DNA of 64,000 nucleotides from Candidatus Zixiibacteriota bacterium (lineage in GTDB: Bacteria; Zixibacteria; MSB-5A5; GN15; FEB-12). The stretch spans positions 186,001-250,000 of the forward strand of contig JAHOYZ010000007.1 in the NCBI GenBank assembly GCA_019038695.1, given 5' to 3'. The notes under the pieces were generated by a model that saw nothing but the letters and a program-made list of their open reading frames with translations, made no database searches and was not told where the DNA came from. The translations under genes were made by a program, and so were the position numbers. Of the stretch, positions 8,980 through 17,367 are shown piece by piece (positions within the stretch are counted from its first letter, which is position 1; every line of letters starts with the position of its first letter).

Positions 8980-10064
8980 CGTACCTTCAAAGTTGCCAAC
9001 GTCACCAGGGCAAAGAGTGCCCCTACTATCCAGAAACGCACCACGACTTTCGACTCCGGCCAACCGAGCAGCTCGAAGTGATGGTGGATGGGCGCCATTT
9101 TGAATACTCGTTTTCCACCGCGATACTTGTATGACATAACCTGAATGATCACTGACAGCACTTCGATTACAAACACACCGCCGACGATCACCAGGAGTAA
9201 TTCCTTCTTGAGCATAATCGCAATCGCTCCCAACGCACCACCCAACGCCAGAGAGCCGGTGTCACCCATGAAGACCTCTGCCGGATGGCTGTTGAACCAG
9301 AGAAAGCCCAGGGCTGATCCGATAGCCGCTCCACAAAATATGGCCAGCTCCCCCGTTCCGGGCAGGTACTGGATTTGCAGATAGCTCGAATAGTCCAGAC
9401 GTCCGGTAACATAGGCGATGCCGCCAAAAGTCAGGAAACTCAATCCGCATAGCCCAATGGCCAACCCGTCAGCGCCGTCGGTAAGATTGACCGCGTTAGA
9501 GGAGCCGGTCAAAACGATCACGATAAACGGAATGTACAACGGTCCGAGAACAAGCAGGTAGTTCTTGAAAAACGGTATTCCAGTAGTGCCATCAAATAGT
9601 TGAGATGGCGCGGCCCAAGTCAGGAGCAAGCCAAACACTACCCCCAGTGTTACCTGTCCGATCAGTTTCTTGCGGGCCACCATGCCTTTGGGCTGACCTT
9701 TGATAGCTTTCAGGTAGTCATCGATGTACCCAATCAGACCCAGCCAGAACGTTACCAGAAGAGCCATCAGTACAAAGAAGTTCGACATGTCGGCCCAGAG
9801 CAAAGTCGGAATGATAATGCCGGCCAGGATGATCAGACCACCCATGGTGGGCGTGCCTTCTTTGGCAAGGTGAGACTTCGGGCCTTCGGCTCGAATCTTC
9901 TCGCGCACCTGCCTTTTCTTCAACATGTTGATGAAGAAAGGACCAAGAACCAGGCAGATAAAGATAGCTGTAACGGTGGCCCCGGCAGTGCGGAAGGTAA
10001 TGTACCTGAACAAATTGAGCCCGGATATCTGGTCGGCCAGAGGGTAGAGGAGGTAATACAACAT
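8976..10064 (-). CDS. mraY: Phospho-N-acetylmuramoyl-pentapeptide transferase MraY
   Basis: 362 residues with about ten membrane helices. Transfers phospho-MurNAc-pentapeptide to undecaprenyl phosphate to give lipid I. Conserved pieces: EGPKSHLAKEGTPTMGG (about 60-76), the Asp-rich IGYIDDYLKAIKG, NAVNLTDGADGLA in the middle, FMGDTGSLALGG, and the basic loop with PIHHHFELLGWPE near the C-terminus. The ATG shares its A with the murF stop (TGATG) and has a strong GAGGAGG site upstream. Confidence 0.98.
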   Translation of the reverse strand: MLYYLLYPLADQISGLNLFRYITFRTAGATVTAIFICLVLGPFFINMLKKRQVREKIRAEGPKSHLAKEGTPTMGGLIILAGIIIPTLLWADMSNFFVLMALLVTFWLGLIGYIDDYLKAIKGQPKGMVARKKLIGQVTLGVVFGLLLTWAAPSQLFDGTTGIPFFKNYLLVLGPLYIPFIVIVLTGSSNAVNLTDGADGLAIGLCGLSFLTFGGIAYVTGRLDYSSYLQIQYLPGTGELAIFCGAAIGSALGFLWFNSHPAEVFMGDTGSLALGGALGAIAIMLKKELLLVIVGGVFVIEVLSVIIQVMSYKYRGGKRVFKMAPIHHHFELLGWPESKVVVRFWIVGALFALVTLATLKVR

Positions 10065-11455
10065 CAGCTTACCTCCTCATCACGAAATTGATCGAGCACC
10101 ACTTCAAGACCAACTCCCCGCGATGCTTTGAGGTACACCAGATCGTTGGATTGCAGGTTTTCTTTAATAACTTCGGCACATTCCGTAGCAGAGTCAAAAT
10201 GCTGTATCTTGTTACTCTCGATACCAGCACCTCTGGCGGCATCGGCAATAGACACACTCAGAGGACCAACCAGAACAGCCAGATCAAATTCATACCCGGC
10301 CAACATCTCCCCTACTTCGCGATGATACTTAACCGCTTCAGGTCCAAGTTCGAGCATATCTCCCAAGATAAGCACTCGCCGTCCGGAACTTTTCGAAGCG
10401 AAGAACGCCTCCAGACCAGCTTGCATTGAGGGCGGGTTGGCATTGTAGCAATCGACGACGAAGTCTATTTCCCTCAGCGTCATCCGTTGGCCACGCATGG
10501 GGGCAGTACTTAGAGTGATATTCTCGGTGTCGATCTCATAAAAACTGTAGCCAAGCGTCCGGCAAATGGCGTACGCGACCAGAAGGTTGGAAACCTGGTG
10601 CCGACCCGGCAGTTGCAGATGGAAACGGTTGTTCTCAATGGTGACAAGCGTGGCTCCCGATTCCAGTGTCTCTACGTTGTCCGGATGAAAATCGGCCTGG
10701 GTATCGAAACCAAAGGTAATGAAGTTCTTTCTGAGTCGACGCGTTTCATGAACCAAAATCGGATCATCGGCATTGACAATCACAGGCACATCGTGGTCGG
10801 CCTTGTTCACAAGTTGGAGTTTGGCCCGAGCCACGTCTTCAACAGATGCCAGGGACTCAAGATGTGACGGGCCTACATTGGTAATGGCAATCAACTGCGG
10901 TCGGACGATTTCCGCGAGACGGGGCATTTCGGATTTGGTTGAGATGCCAAGTTCCAACACTGCGACGACCGCATCGGAGGGTACGCCGAAAAGCGCTAGG
11001 GGCACGCCAAACAAATTATTGAGATTACCGGGCGAACGATAGACGTTTGACTCGACAACCTGCAGCAGAAGGTAGGTCAATTCCTTGGAAGTGGTCTTGC
11101 CGTTGGAGCCGGTGATAGCAACGAACCGCGCCCGACTGGTAGCGCGATAATTAGACGCCAGCGAAAGCATTGCTTCGTGGCTGTTACCGACGGCCACAAC
11201 CGGAACACAGCCGGGTATTCTCTGCAAGCCGGAATAGTTTAACTCCGCCACTATTCCGCTGGCACCGCGATCAACAGCCGCAGTGATATAGTCATGTCCG
11301 TCATACCGGGGACCGCGCAGGGCCACGAATAGCTTTCCACCACAGTCTGCCCGACTGTCGATGGTAACACCGGAGAATGTATCGGACGCTCCTTCGGTGT
11401 TATAGAGTGTTCCGCCGGTGACGGCAGCCAGTCTGTCAAATCGTAATTCGATCAT
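10064..11455 (-). CDS. murF: UDP-N-acetylmuramoyl-tripeptide--D-Ala-D-Ala ligase MurF
   Basis: 463 residues. Adds the D-Ala-D-Ala dipeptide to complete the stem peptide. ATP loop ITGSNGKTTSKELT near residue 115, then ITNVGPSHLESL, a Mur-ligase central motif, and VVDCYNANPPSMQAGL, typical for MurF. The start overlaps the murE stop in ATGA. The gene making its dipeptide substrate, ddl, is not in this operon, although ddl often sits near ftsQ in other bacteria. Confidence 0.97.
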   Translation of the reverse strand: MIELRFDRLAAVTGGTLYNTEGASDTFSGVTIDSRADCGGKLFVALRGPRYDGHDYITAAVDRGASGIVAELNYSGLQRIPGCVPVVAVGNSHEAMLSLASNYRATSRARFVAITGSNGKTTSKELTYLLLQVVESNVYRSPGNLNNLFGVPLALFGVPSDAVVAVLELGISTKSEMPRLAEIVRPQLIAITNVGPSHLESLASVEDVARAKLQLVNKADHDVPVIVNADDPILVHETRRLRKNFITFGFDTQADFHPDNVETLESGATLVTIENNRFHLQLPGRHQVSNLLVAYAICRTLGYSFYEIDTENITLSTAPMRGQRMTLREIDFVVDCYNANPPSMQAGLEAFFASKSSGRRVLILGDMLELGPEAVKYHREVGEMLAGYEFDLAVLVGPLSVSIADAARGAGIESNKIQHFDSATECAEVIKENLQSNDLVYLKASRGVGLEVVLDQFRDEEVS

Positions 11456-12936
11456 GAACTTTCAAGTATCTCCTCGGGCTGGTAACCCATACTGCTCAGG
11501 ATGGCTCGCGCCTCAGCCGAATCATCAAAAGGAGTGCGTGTGCCCTTGATCTCCTGATAGTTTTCGCAACCTTTGCCAGCCAATAAAACGATATCACCCG
11601 GTTGCGCCTGTTCAAGAACAAGTTTGATAGCTTTCTTCCGGTCGAGACAGATTTCGTAGTTCTTCCCTTGCAGTCCGGGTTTGATGTCTTCGATAATGGC
11701 TGCCGGGTCTTCTCCGCGCGGGTTATCAGAAGTAACAACAGCGAAATCGGCACCAGTGGTAGCCGCTCTCCCCATCAGGGGGCGCTTGCCCTTGTCCCTG
11801 TCGCCACCACAACCGAACAGTATTAGCAGTCGCTCATCGGTCAGTTCTCTGACTGATTGACAAAGCCGTTCGAGGGCATCCGGTGTATGGGCGAAATCTA
11901 CTATCACGCCAAAAGGCTGGCCATGATTCACAAGGACAAACCGACCCGGAACCGGTTGAGCATCTTCCAGCCCGGCAATGACATTGTCAAGATCAACACC
12001 GCAGGCCAATCCCGCAGCGGCAGAACACAACGCATTGATCAGATTGAATCTTCCTGGCAATGGGAAAGAAACCGTCTGGGTTCCCATCGGGGTCACGAGA
12101 TTAAAAACAGTCCCATCCGGGTTGATTTCGTAGTTGGCACAATGGACATCAGCACTGGTGTTTTCGAGGGAATAGCTGATGTATGATGACGAGAAGTCAC
12201 CGAAGAAACTACGAAACTCCGGAACGTCCAGATTGATCACGGCATAGCTGAGGGGTCCCTCAAGCTTCTTCATCAGTTTCGCCTTCGTTTCCAGGTACTC
12301 TTCCATGGTCCCGTGGAAGTCGAGGTGATCACGAGATATGTTGGTATAGACAGCGACGCGGAAGTTTATTTGATCGACGCGGTGGAGCGACAGGGCATGT
12401 GACGATACTTCAATGACAGCATTGACGCAGTAATTCTTTTTCATCAGAAACAGTAACCGTTGCAGGTCGAGCGCTTCCGGAGTGGTTCGTTCTGCAGGAA
12501 AGGTCTCTTTACCAGTATCATAGACGGTCGAGCAGATCAGGCCGGCTGTCTTATTGCGCTTTTCGAGAATACGTTTGATAAGGTGACAGACGGTCGTCTT
12601 GCCATTGGTGCCGGTGACACCGATGGCCTTGATTTTTGAACCGGGATGACCGTAGAATACTGCCGCGACATGGGCCATTGCCTGCCGGATGTTCGGCACC
12701 CGAATATGGGTAGACGCCTGGTCGCACTCTTCACGTTCGCCCATGACAGCCACCGCACCCTGGTCCAGAGCTTGTTGAACATAATCATATCCATCCTGCT
12801 GGAACCCTTTCACCGCCAGGAAAAGGCCGTTCTCTTTAATAAGGCGCGAATCGTATTCTATGTGATCAATGTCGAGGTCAATATCTCCCTGAACCTCGAT
12901 TGATTCTAATCCTTGAATCAACTCCCTGAGTGTAAT
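11452..12936 (-). CDS. murE: UDP-MurNAc-L-Ala-D-Glu--meso-diaminopimelate ligase MurE
   Basis: About 494 residues. Adds the third stem-peptide residue. The ATP loop reads GVTGTNGKTTVCHLIK. The DNPR motif in VVTSDNPRGEDP is the meso-diaminopimelate selectivity motif, so the peptidoglycan is probably DAP type. Start is a puzzle. The family-typical N-terminus xLRELIxGLE is encoded only upstream of the first usable TTG (12921), and no ATG, GTG or TTG exists between the ftsI stop and that point. An ATT codon at 12936, 4 nt after a GGGAGG site, would give a normal N-terminus and is the start used here. The TTG at 12921 is the conservative alternative. Confidence 0.95.
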   Translation of the reverse strand: MTLRELIQGLESIEVQGDIDLDIDHIEYDSRLIKENGLFLAVKGFQQDGYDYVQQALDQGAVAVMGEREECDQASTHIRVPNIRQAMAHVAAVFYGHPGSKIKAIGVTGTNGKTTVCHLIKRILEKRNKTAGLICSTVYDTGKETFPAERTTPEALDLQRLLFLMKKNYCVNAVIEVSSHALSLHRVDQINFRVAVYTNISRDHLDFHGTMEEYLETKAKLMKKLEGPLSYAVINLDVPEFRSFFGDFSSSYISYSLENTSADVHCANYEINPDGTVFNLVTPMGTQTVSFPLPGRFNLINALCSAAAGLACGVDLDNVIAGLEDAQPVPGRFVLVNHGQPFGVIVDFAHTPDALERLCQSVRELTDERLLILFGCGGDRDKGKRPLMGRAATTGADFAVVTSDNPRGEDPAAIIEDIKPGLQGKNYEICLDRKKAIKLVLEQAQPGDIVLLAGKGCENYQEIKGTRTPFDDSAEARAILSSMGYQPEEILESS

Positions 12937-12945
12937 AACTCCTCC

Positions 12946-15024
12946 CTAACCTGTCCGGCACTCGAGCCGGCATTCTGTATGTTTTGAAACCTCATCCCCG
13001 GGCGGGATTGACTGTCTGAAGACTTGCCCACGTCCTGTTATCCTGCTGCTTATACCAATGAAATCCAGAAAAGCTGAGGCATGACGAATTGATAGACCGC
13101 GCAGGTCCGGCATCACACAGGCCGAGTCCGACATCGTCTCTACGGCGACCAACACCTTGTCATCGGCAAACACCAGTCGATCAGCCGGAGGATACTGCCA
13201 CACCACGACACCGCTATCGACATTCTGCCGCAACTCAAGGCTCTTAGACTCAACCATGGTGCTGGCTGTCGCCAGCGGCCGACCGATGAGGTCCGGCACC
13301 TCAACCGTGCGCCCTTCTGAGGTCGGTCCGGCGGCCAGAGTCTGGGTGGTGGAGGCAAATATGTCCGGGTTGATAATCATATAGTTCTCAGCAATGTGTT
13401 TGAACATGACACCGGAGGTATATCCTCCGTAGTGTATCGGCTTGGGTTCCTTAAGAACGACGATACCGGCAATTCTCGGTTGTTCATACGGGAAGAAGCC
13501 TGCAAAACTGGCCATGAACTTGTTCTTGAAATACCCCCGACCATCGGGACGAACGATTTCGGCCGTGCCGGTTTTACCGGCAATAGCGACGGCGGGCGAG
13601 TTTACCTTTTTGGCTGTTCCCCTTTCGACAACGCCGCGCAGAAATGCCCGCAGACTGTCGGAGGAAGCCTCTTTCATAACGCGCCTGGTAACCGTTCGCA
13701 CACATTGGTCGCTCAAACCACCATCTTCCGTCACACTGCATCTCTGTAACAATGGCTGAAGCAACTCCCCTCCGTTGGCGATAGCAGCGAAGGCCATCGC
13801 CATCTGGAGACTGTTGACAGCTATTGAGTGCCCCATCGCCAAAGCGGCCACAGTATAATCGGACCAGAGATCAGGACAGTGAACTCTTCCTCGTGTCTCG
13901 CCGCCAAGTCCGGTGTTAAGGCGCTGCCCGAACCCGAAATCCAGTGCCGCCTGATAGAGACCGTCACCGCCCAGCATGATCGCATATTTAGCTACGCCGA
14001 TGTTGCTGGATAGCTCCATGATCTCCCTGAAAGTCAGCCATTCGAGTTCTTTGTCGTCGTGGAGAATGCGACGACCAACTTTCCAGCGTCCCATCTCGCA
14101 GTAAGTCGTCTCGGCAAAATTGACCAGTCCTGCATCCAGCAATGTGGCCGCTGTGATAGCTTTGAAAATCGAGCCGGGTTCATATTGATCTGTGACTGTG
14201 CGCAGCTTCACCGGCCGGTGAGGATACTTTTCGGATGGATCATAGTGGGCCATAGCCAAGATTTCACCAGTATTGCAGTCGACGAAAACGGCTTGGCCGG
14301 AAACCGCGTTGTACTTCTCAACACCGCTTCGTAGCTCCTCCTCAAGAATCTCCTGCAAACGCCAGTCGATAGTCAGCACCAATGATTTTCCCAACACCGG
14401 CTTGATCATAGCGCTCTCTTTGACGCGATACAGATTTCGTTGTCCGTCGCGACGGATATCCGTTTTGCCTTCACAGCCCGACAGGACGGAATCGGCCGCC
14501 AACTCAAGACACGCCTGACCTCGATTGTCGATATCGGTGAAGCCCAATATCTGTTTTCCTATCAACCCCTGGGGATACTCACGCTGCGTTTCGGCCCTCA
14601 GGTATAGCCCCTTGGGAGCGGTCGTATCAATGTGATCAGCTAGTTCATCGCTGATTCGCCGTTTTATCCATCTGAATTTTCTGGGCTTCAGAGCGTATCT
14701 GGTATGGGCCGTACCCGATTTGAGATCGAACAGAGAATCAAGGTAACGCCCGACCCGCTTCATCTCCTGTCGGTCAGTTGCGTAGGCATACAACGATGAA
14801 CGAGTGATGTTGCTGGCTACAATTGTCCCTTTACGATCATAGATCATACCCCTTGGAGCCGGGATACTAATAGTCCCACTGGATTGTCGCTCGACGATCT
14901 TGCTGTACTGAGGATGAAGCACTATCTGCAAATGTGCCAATCTCAGGACCACAATGCCAAACACGAAACACACCACCACCATGATAAAGGAAAGACGAGC
15001 ACGCTCATTCCGGGTACGTTTCAT
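12946..15024 (-). CDS. ftsI: Division transpeptidase FtsI (class B PBP) with two PASTA domains
   Basis: 692 residues. Cross-links septal peptidoglycan in the periplasm together with FtsW. One membrane helix at about 12-33, then the PBP dimer domain, then the transpeptidase. The catalytic motifs are SIFK (Ser 285), SSN (339-341) and KTGT (484-487). Two PASTA repeats follow: 573-628, starting VEVPDLIGRP, and 637-690, starting VMPDLRGLS. PASTA tails are common in Firmicutes and Actinobacteria (SpoVD, PBP2x) and also occur in deep Gram-negative lineages. They are absent from E. coli FtsI. Start overlaps the ftsL stop in ATGA. Confidence 0.96.
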   Translation of the reverse strand: MKRTRNERARLSFIMVVVCFVFGIVVLRLAHLQIVLHPQYSKIVERQSSGTISIPAPRGMIYDRKGTIVASNITRSSLYAYATDRQEMKRVGRYLDSLFDLKSGTAHTRYALKPRKFRWIKRRISDELADHIDTTAPKGLYLRAETQREYPQGLIGKQILGFTDIDNRGQACLELAADSVLSGCEGKTDIRRDGQRNLYRVKESAMIKPVLGKSLVLTIDWRLQEILEEELRSGVEKYNAVSGQAVFVDCNTGEILAMAHYDPSEKYPHRPVKLRTVTDQYEPGSIFKAITAATLLDAGLVNFAETTYCEMGRWKVGRRILHDDKELEWLTFREIMELSSNIGVAKYAIMLGGDGLYQAALDFGFGQRLNTGLGGETRGRVHCPDLWSDYTVAALAMGHSIAVNSLQMAMAFAAIANGGELLQPLLQRCSVTEDGGLSDQCVRTVTRRVMKEASSDSLRAFLRGVVERGTAKKVNSPAVAIAGKTGTAEIVRPDGRGYFKNKFMASFAGFFPYEQPRIAGIVVLKEPKPIHYGGYTSGVMFKHIAENYMIINPDIFASTTQTLAAGPTSEGRTVEVPDLIGRPLATASTMVESKSLELRQNVDSGVVVWQYPPADRLVFADDKVLVAVETMSDSACVMPDLRGLSIRHASAFLDFIGISSRITGRGQVFRQSIPPGDEVSKHTECRLECRTG

Positions 15025-15518
15025 TTGTCCGCACCCTTTTCGGTTAGTGAATCAATGGTGGTCCGTGGTAGTTCACCGGCCGAGGCACTGGATCTGGTCA
15101 CGGAAGGAATGTGAGCCGCTACCCGTTTAACTGCTGCCAGAACAGTTGCCATTTCGTCGGATGGTTCAGGAGCATCGCGACGTTCCCCGACAAGGGTGTA
15201 CAATCGCTCGGCGGAGATCGTTTCCAGACCTAACGAATCAGAGGCATACTGCTCTATCCGTGCCGATGACGACAATGCTGTAATGTCCGAATGAACTTTC
15301 CGCGTGGCGTCAATCAGCGACGCATTCTCACTCCTGAGATGGGAAACATCAGCAACCAGATCAAGCACAACAACTCGTTGCCAAATATGAATACACGACG
15401 CTGCCAGCACGACCGTGATCAACAGCGAAAGTGAGAAATACTTATGGGATCGCAGACGGTTGAAAACTGATGATCGTATTTTGACTGTCTCGCTGAACCT
15501 GCGTATGCGTGTCTTCAT
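15021..15518 (-). CDS. ftsL: Cell division protein FtsL-like
   Basis: 165 residues, longer than the usual 100-120. A basic cytoplasmic end of about 28 residues is followed by a membrane helix (about 29-47) and a leucine-zipper-like coiled coil. The sequence IEQYASDSLGLETI resembles the end of the FtsL/DivIC domain. The last 55 residues are Pro/Glu/Ala-rich and look disordered. FtsL links FtsQ and FtsB with FtsWI. Assignment rests on topology and on its place between rsmH and ftsI; FtsL sequences are poorly conserved. The start overlaps the rsmH stop by 4 nt. Confidence 0.85.
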   Translation of the reverse strand: MKTRIRRFSETVKIRSSVFNRLRSHKYFSLSLLITVVLAASCIHIWQRVVVLDLVADVSHLRSENASLIDATRKVHSDITALSSSARIEQYASDSLGLETISAERLYTLVGERRDAPEPSDEMATVLAAVKRVAAHIPSVTRSSASAGELPRTTIDSLTEKGADK

Positions 15519-16441
15519 ACCGTCACCCTCTCAACGACGCGTAGCAGGGCCGACCGCGCTCGCGGGTTGTCGTCGATTTCCGACTCGCCGGGTCTTACCG
15601 GCCGACGGGTGATCGGCACCAGGCGCGGGGTGCGACCACACACACAGCCAGGCAGTTCAGGTGGGCAGTCACAGCCTTTGAACTCGCGCTGGAAGAACCA
15701 TTTAACGATACGGTCTTCGAGTGAATGATAAGCGATAACCGCCAATCGTCCGCCATCATTCAGCATATTTACAAGTTGCGGAAGAGTGCTCTGGAGAAGA
15801 TCAAGCTCCTCATTGACTGCAATGCGGAGCGCCTGGAACACCCGCATACACGCTTTTTTCTGGTGCGGCGGGGAGATTGTCTGTTCGATCAGACCGACCA
15901 ACGAAGAAGTGGAACTAAGTGACTTCTGTGAACGAGCCTTCACAATAGCCCGAGCCAAACGAACAGCCTGGGGTTGTTCTCCGTAGGAACGGAAAATTTT
16001 CGTCAGTTGTTTCTCGGAATATGATGCCAGCAGATCGGCTGCAGTCGATCCGCCATGCTGCGGATCAAACCGCATATCCAGCGGACCGTCCATTCGAAAG
16101 GAAAATCCGCGTTGCGGATCATCCAGCTGAACTGAGGAAAGACCCAGATCCATTAGAATCCCATCAAATGTCTGATCTTCGAAATTCTCTACCATCCGGA
16201 CGACATGGCCATACGAAGCACACTCAACTCGCACAGTCTGTGACAGGGTCGCCAATTTCTGCCGGGCCAGATTGACTGCCTCTGAGTCTTTGTCGAGGCC
16301 ATAGATTCGCGCCGTCGGCTCCAGCCGGGTGGCTAACGCCTCGGAGTGAGCTCCGGTTCCAACAGTAAGATCGAGATAGGCCCCGCGTGGGTCCGTAACA
16401 AGCAGGCTAACGACTTCACCGGCCATCACCGGCAGGTGCAT
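15515..16441 (-). CDS. rsmH: 16S rRNA (cytosine-1402 N4) methyltransferase RsmH
   Basis: 308 residues from the ATG at 16441, preceded by AGGAG overlapping the mraZ stop. Methylates N4 of C1402 in the decoding centre of 16S rRNA using SAM. N-terminus MHLPVMAGEVV is the family hallmark. The SAM-binding loop LDLTVGTGAHSEAL follows, then ILMDLGLSSVQLDDPQRGFSF and the late motif AYHSLEDRIVKWFF. A longer reading from 16555 would overlap mraZ by 110 nt and lacks a ribosome site. Confidence 0.97.
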   Translation of the reverse strand: MHLPVMAGEVVSLLVTDPRGAYLDLTVGTGAHSEALATRLEPTARIYGLDKDSEAVNLARQKLATLSQTVRVECASYGHVVRMVENFEDQTFDGILMDLGLSSVQLDDPQRGFSFRMDGPLDMRFDPQHGGSTAADLLASYSEKQLTKIFRSYGEQPQAVRLARAIVKARSQKSLSSTSSLVGLIEQTISPPHQKKACMRVFQALRIAVNEELDLLQSTLPQLVNMLNDGGRLAVIAYHSLEDRIVKWFFQREFKGCDCPPELPGCVCGRTPRLVPITRRPVRPGESEIDDNPRARSALLRVVERVTV

Positions 16442-16445
16442 TGGG

Positions 16446-16919
16446 TCACTCCTGCCGACCGTTGTCGGCGGCAAACAATCGTTCCGCAACCTCTTCCCAA
16501 CTGCCCTGGAACTGCTCGAGGTAATACTCAAATCGTTCCGGGTGCCAGATCTCAATCGATCGATTCACACCAATAACGATCAAATCCTTCTTTAGGTGAG
16601 CCTCTCCGGCCAACAGGGCCGGAATCAGGATTCTGCCGTTCTTGTCGGGTGAGACAGACGCCGCTGATGAATAGAAACGACGACTGAAATACCGAAAATC
16701 TTTCTGGGTAAAACTGAGCGAGGACAGTCGATCCTGAATGTTCTGCCACTCGTCCTCAGGATACAGACTCAAGCATCCCTCAAGACCCTTAGCGAGAATG
16801 AGGTTACCCTTCAGACAGGACTGGCCATCAGAATCCACAACACTGCGCAGACGAGCCGGTAAGGCAAACCTCCCTTTGCTGTCCATGGTCGTGTTATATT
16901 GGCCGTAAAACCCGCTCAT
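16446..16919 (-). CDS. mraZ: Transcriptional regulator MraZ
   Basis: 157 residues from the ATG at 16919, which has a GGGAG site 8 nt upstream. A GTG 15 nt earlier is a weaker option. MraZ is a ring-forming AbrB-fold protein that binds repeats in front of its own operon and represses it. Both half-domains are visible, each with the DxKGR/DKNGRIxIP core: MDSKGRFALPARLR and SPDKNGRILIPALL. First gene of the dcw operon, with candidate operator boxes immediately upstream. Confidence 0.96.
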   Translation of the reverse strand: MSGFYGQYNTTMDSKGRFALPARLRSVVDSDGQSCLKGNLILAKGLEGCLSLYPEDEWQNIQDRLSSLSFTQKDFRYFSRRFYSSAASVSPDKNGRILIPALLAGEAHLKKDLIVIGVNRSIEIWHPERFEYYLEQFQGSWEEVAERLFAADNGRQE

Positions 16920-16928
16920 CGAGGTTTC

Positions 16929-16953
16929 TCCCACAAATCGCCACTATTGCCTA
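16929..16953 (-). promoter_or_regulatory. Candidate MraZ operator (three 5-nt boxes)
   Basis: On the minus strand three boxes TAGGC, TGGCG and TGGGA are separated by exactly 5 nt each (10-nt period). MraZ in E. coli binds TGGGN repeats with 5-nt spacers. Only the third box matches the consensus fully; the first two are diverged. They lie in the leader, just downstream of the predicted transcription start. Confidence 0.5.
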
Positions 16954-16978
16954 ATAGGTCCTATTTTGACCCACACCT

Positions 16979-17008
16979 ATTAAATCACTTTTTGGTGGTC
17001 GCTGTCAA
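16979..17008 (-). promoter_or_regulatory. Sigma-70-type promoter of the dcw operon
   Basis: On the minus strand a perfect -35 TTGACA (17008-17003), an 18-nt spacer, and a -10 TTTAAT (16984-16979, 5 of 6 consensus bases). The predicted start is near 16972, about 53 nt before the mraZ ATG, with the candidate MraZ boxes in the leader. Confidence 0.75.
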
Positions 17009-17367
17009 GGGGTTTTTTAATTCTGATTGAGAAATCAAACTCTTCTAACTGGTGTCAACCCAACAAGTAATAAAGGTAGATTATTTTCCTCAGAGCTAAT
17101 CTGAAGTCCCCTAAAGAGACCCAACCCATGTTATTTTTGTTGATACCTGAAAAATGAAGCCAATCGCCCTCCAATAGAGTATTGAATCGATACCACAGCC
17201 AACACCCATAGTTTGCGCCGGCACTCCGAGTTGCCCACAAACACTGTCTCGTATATGGCTATTACTCAAGGAGTTCTAGGTTTCGGGTTTTTCTTTTCCC
17301 TGTGCCGGGTTCGGGTTACTGCTTTGCACTTACCCCTGTCAGTTCACGTTGGAACAGGGAGATATTT
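17009..17367. other. Divergent intergenic region mraZ / C25 protease
   Basis: 359 bases without a convincing gene, between the dcw promoter and the GTG of the protease gene. An AT-rich stretch (about 17010-17160) is followed by a G/T-rich part with repeated CGGGT steps (about 17280-17312). I found no clear promoter, RNA gene or repeat. Confidence 0.5.

Noticed and set aside
12940-12950. ftsI-murE read-through fusion, as both are in the same frame with only a TAG between
   Set aside because: A complete GGGAGG ribosome site follows the TAG, and separate proteins are the norm. An ATT start explains the data more simply.
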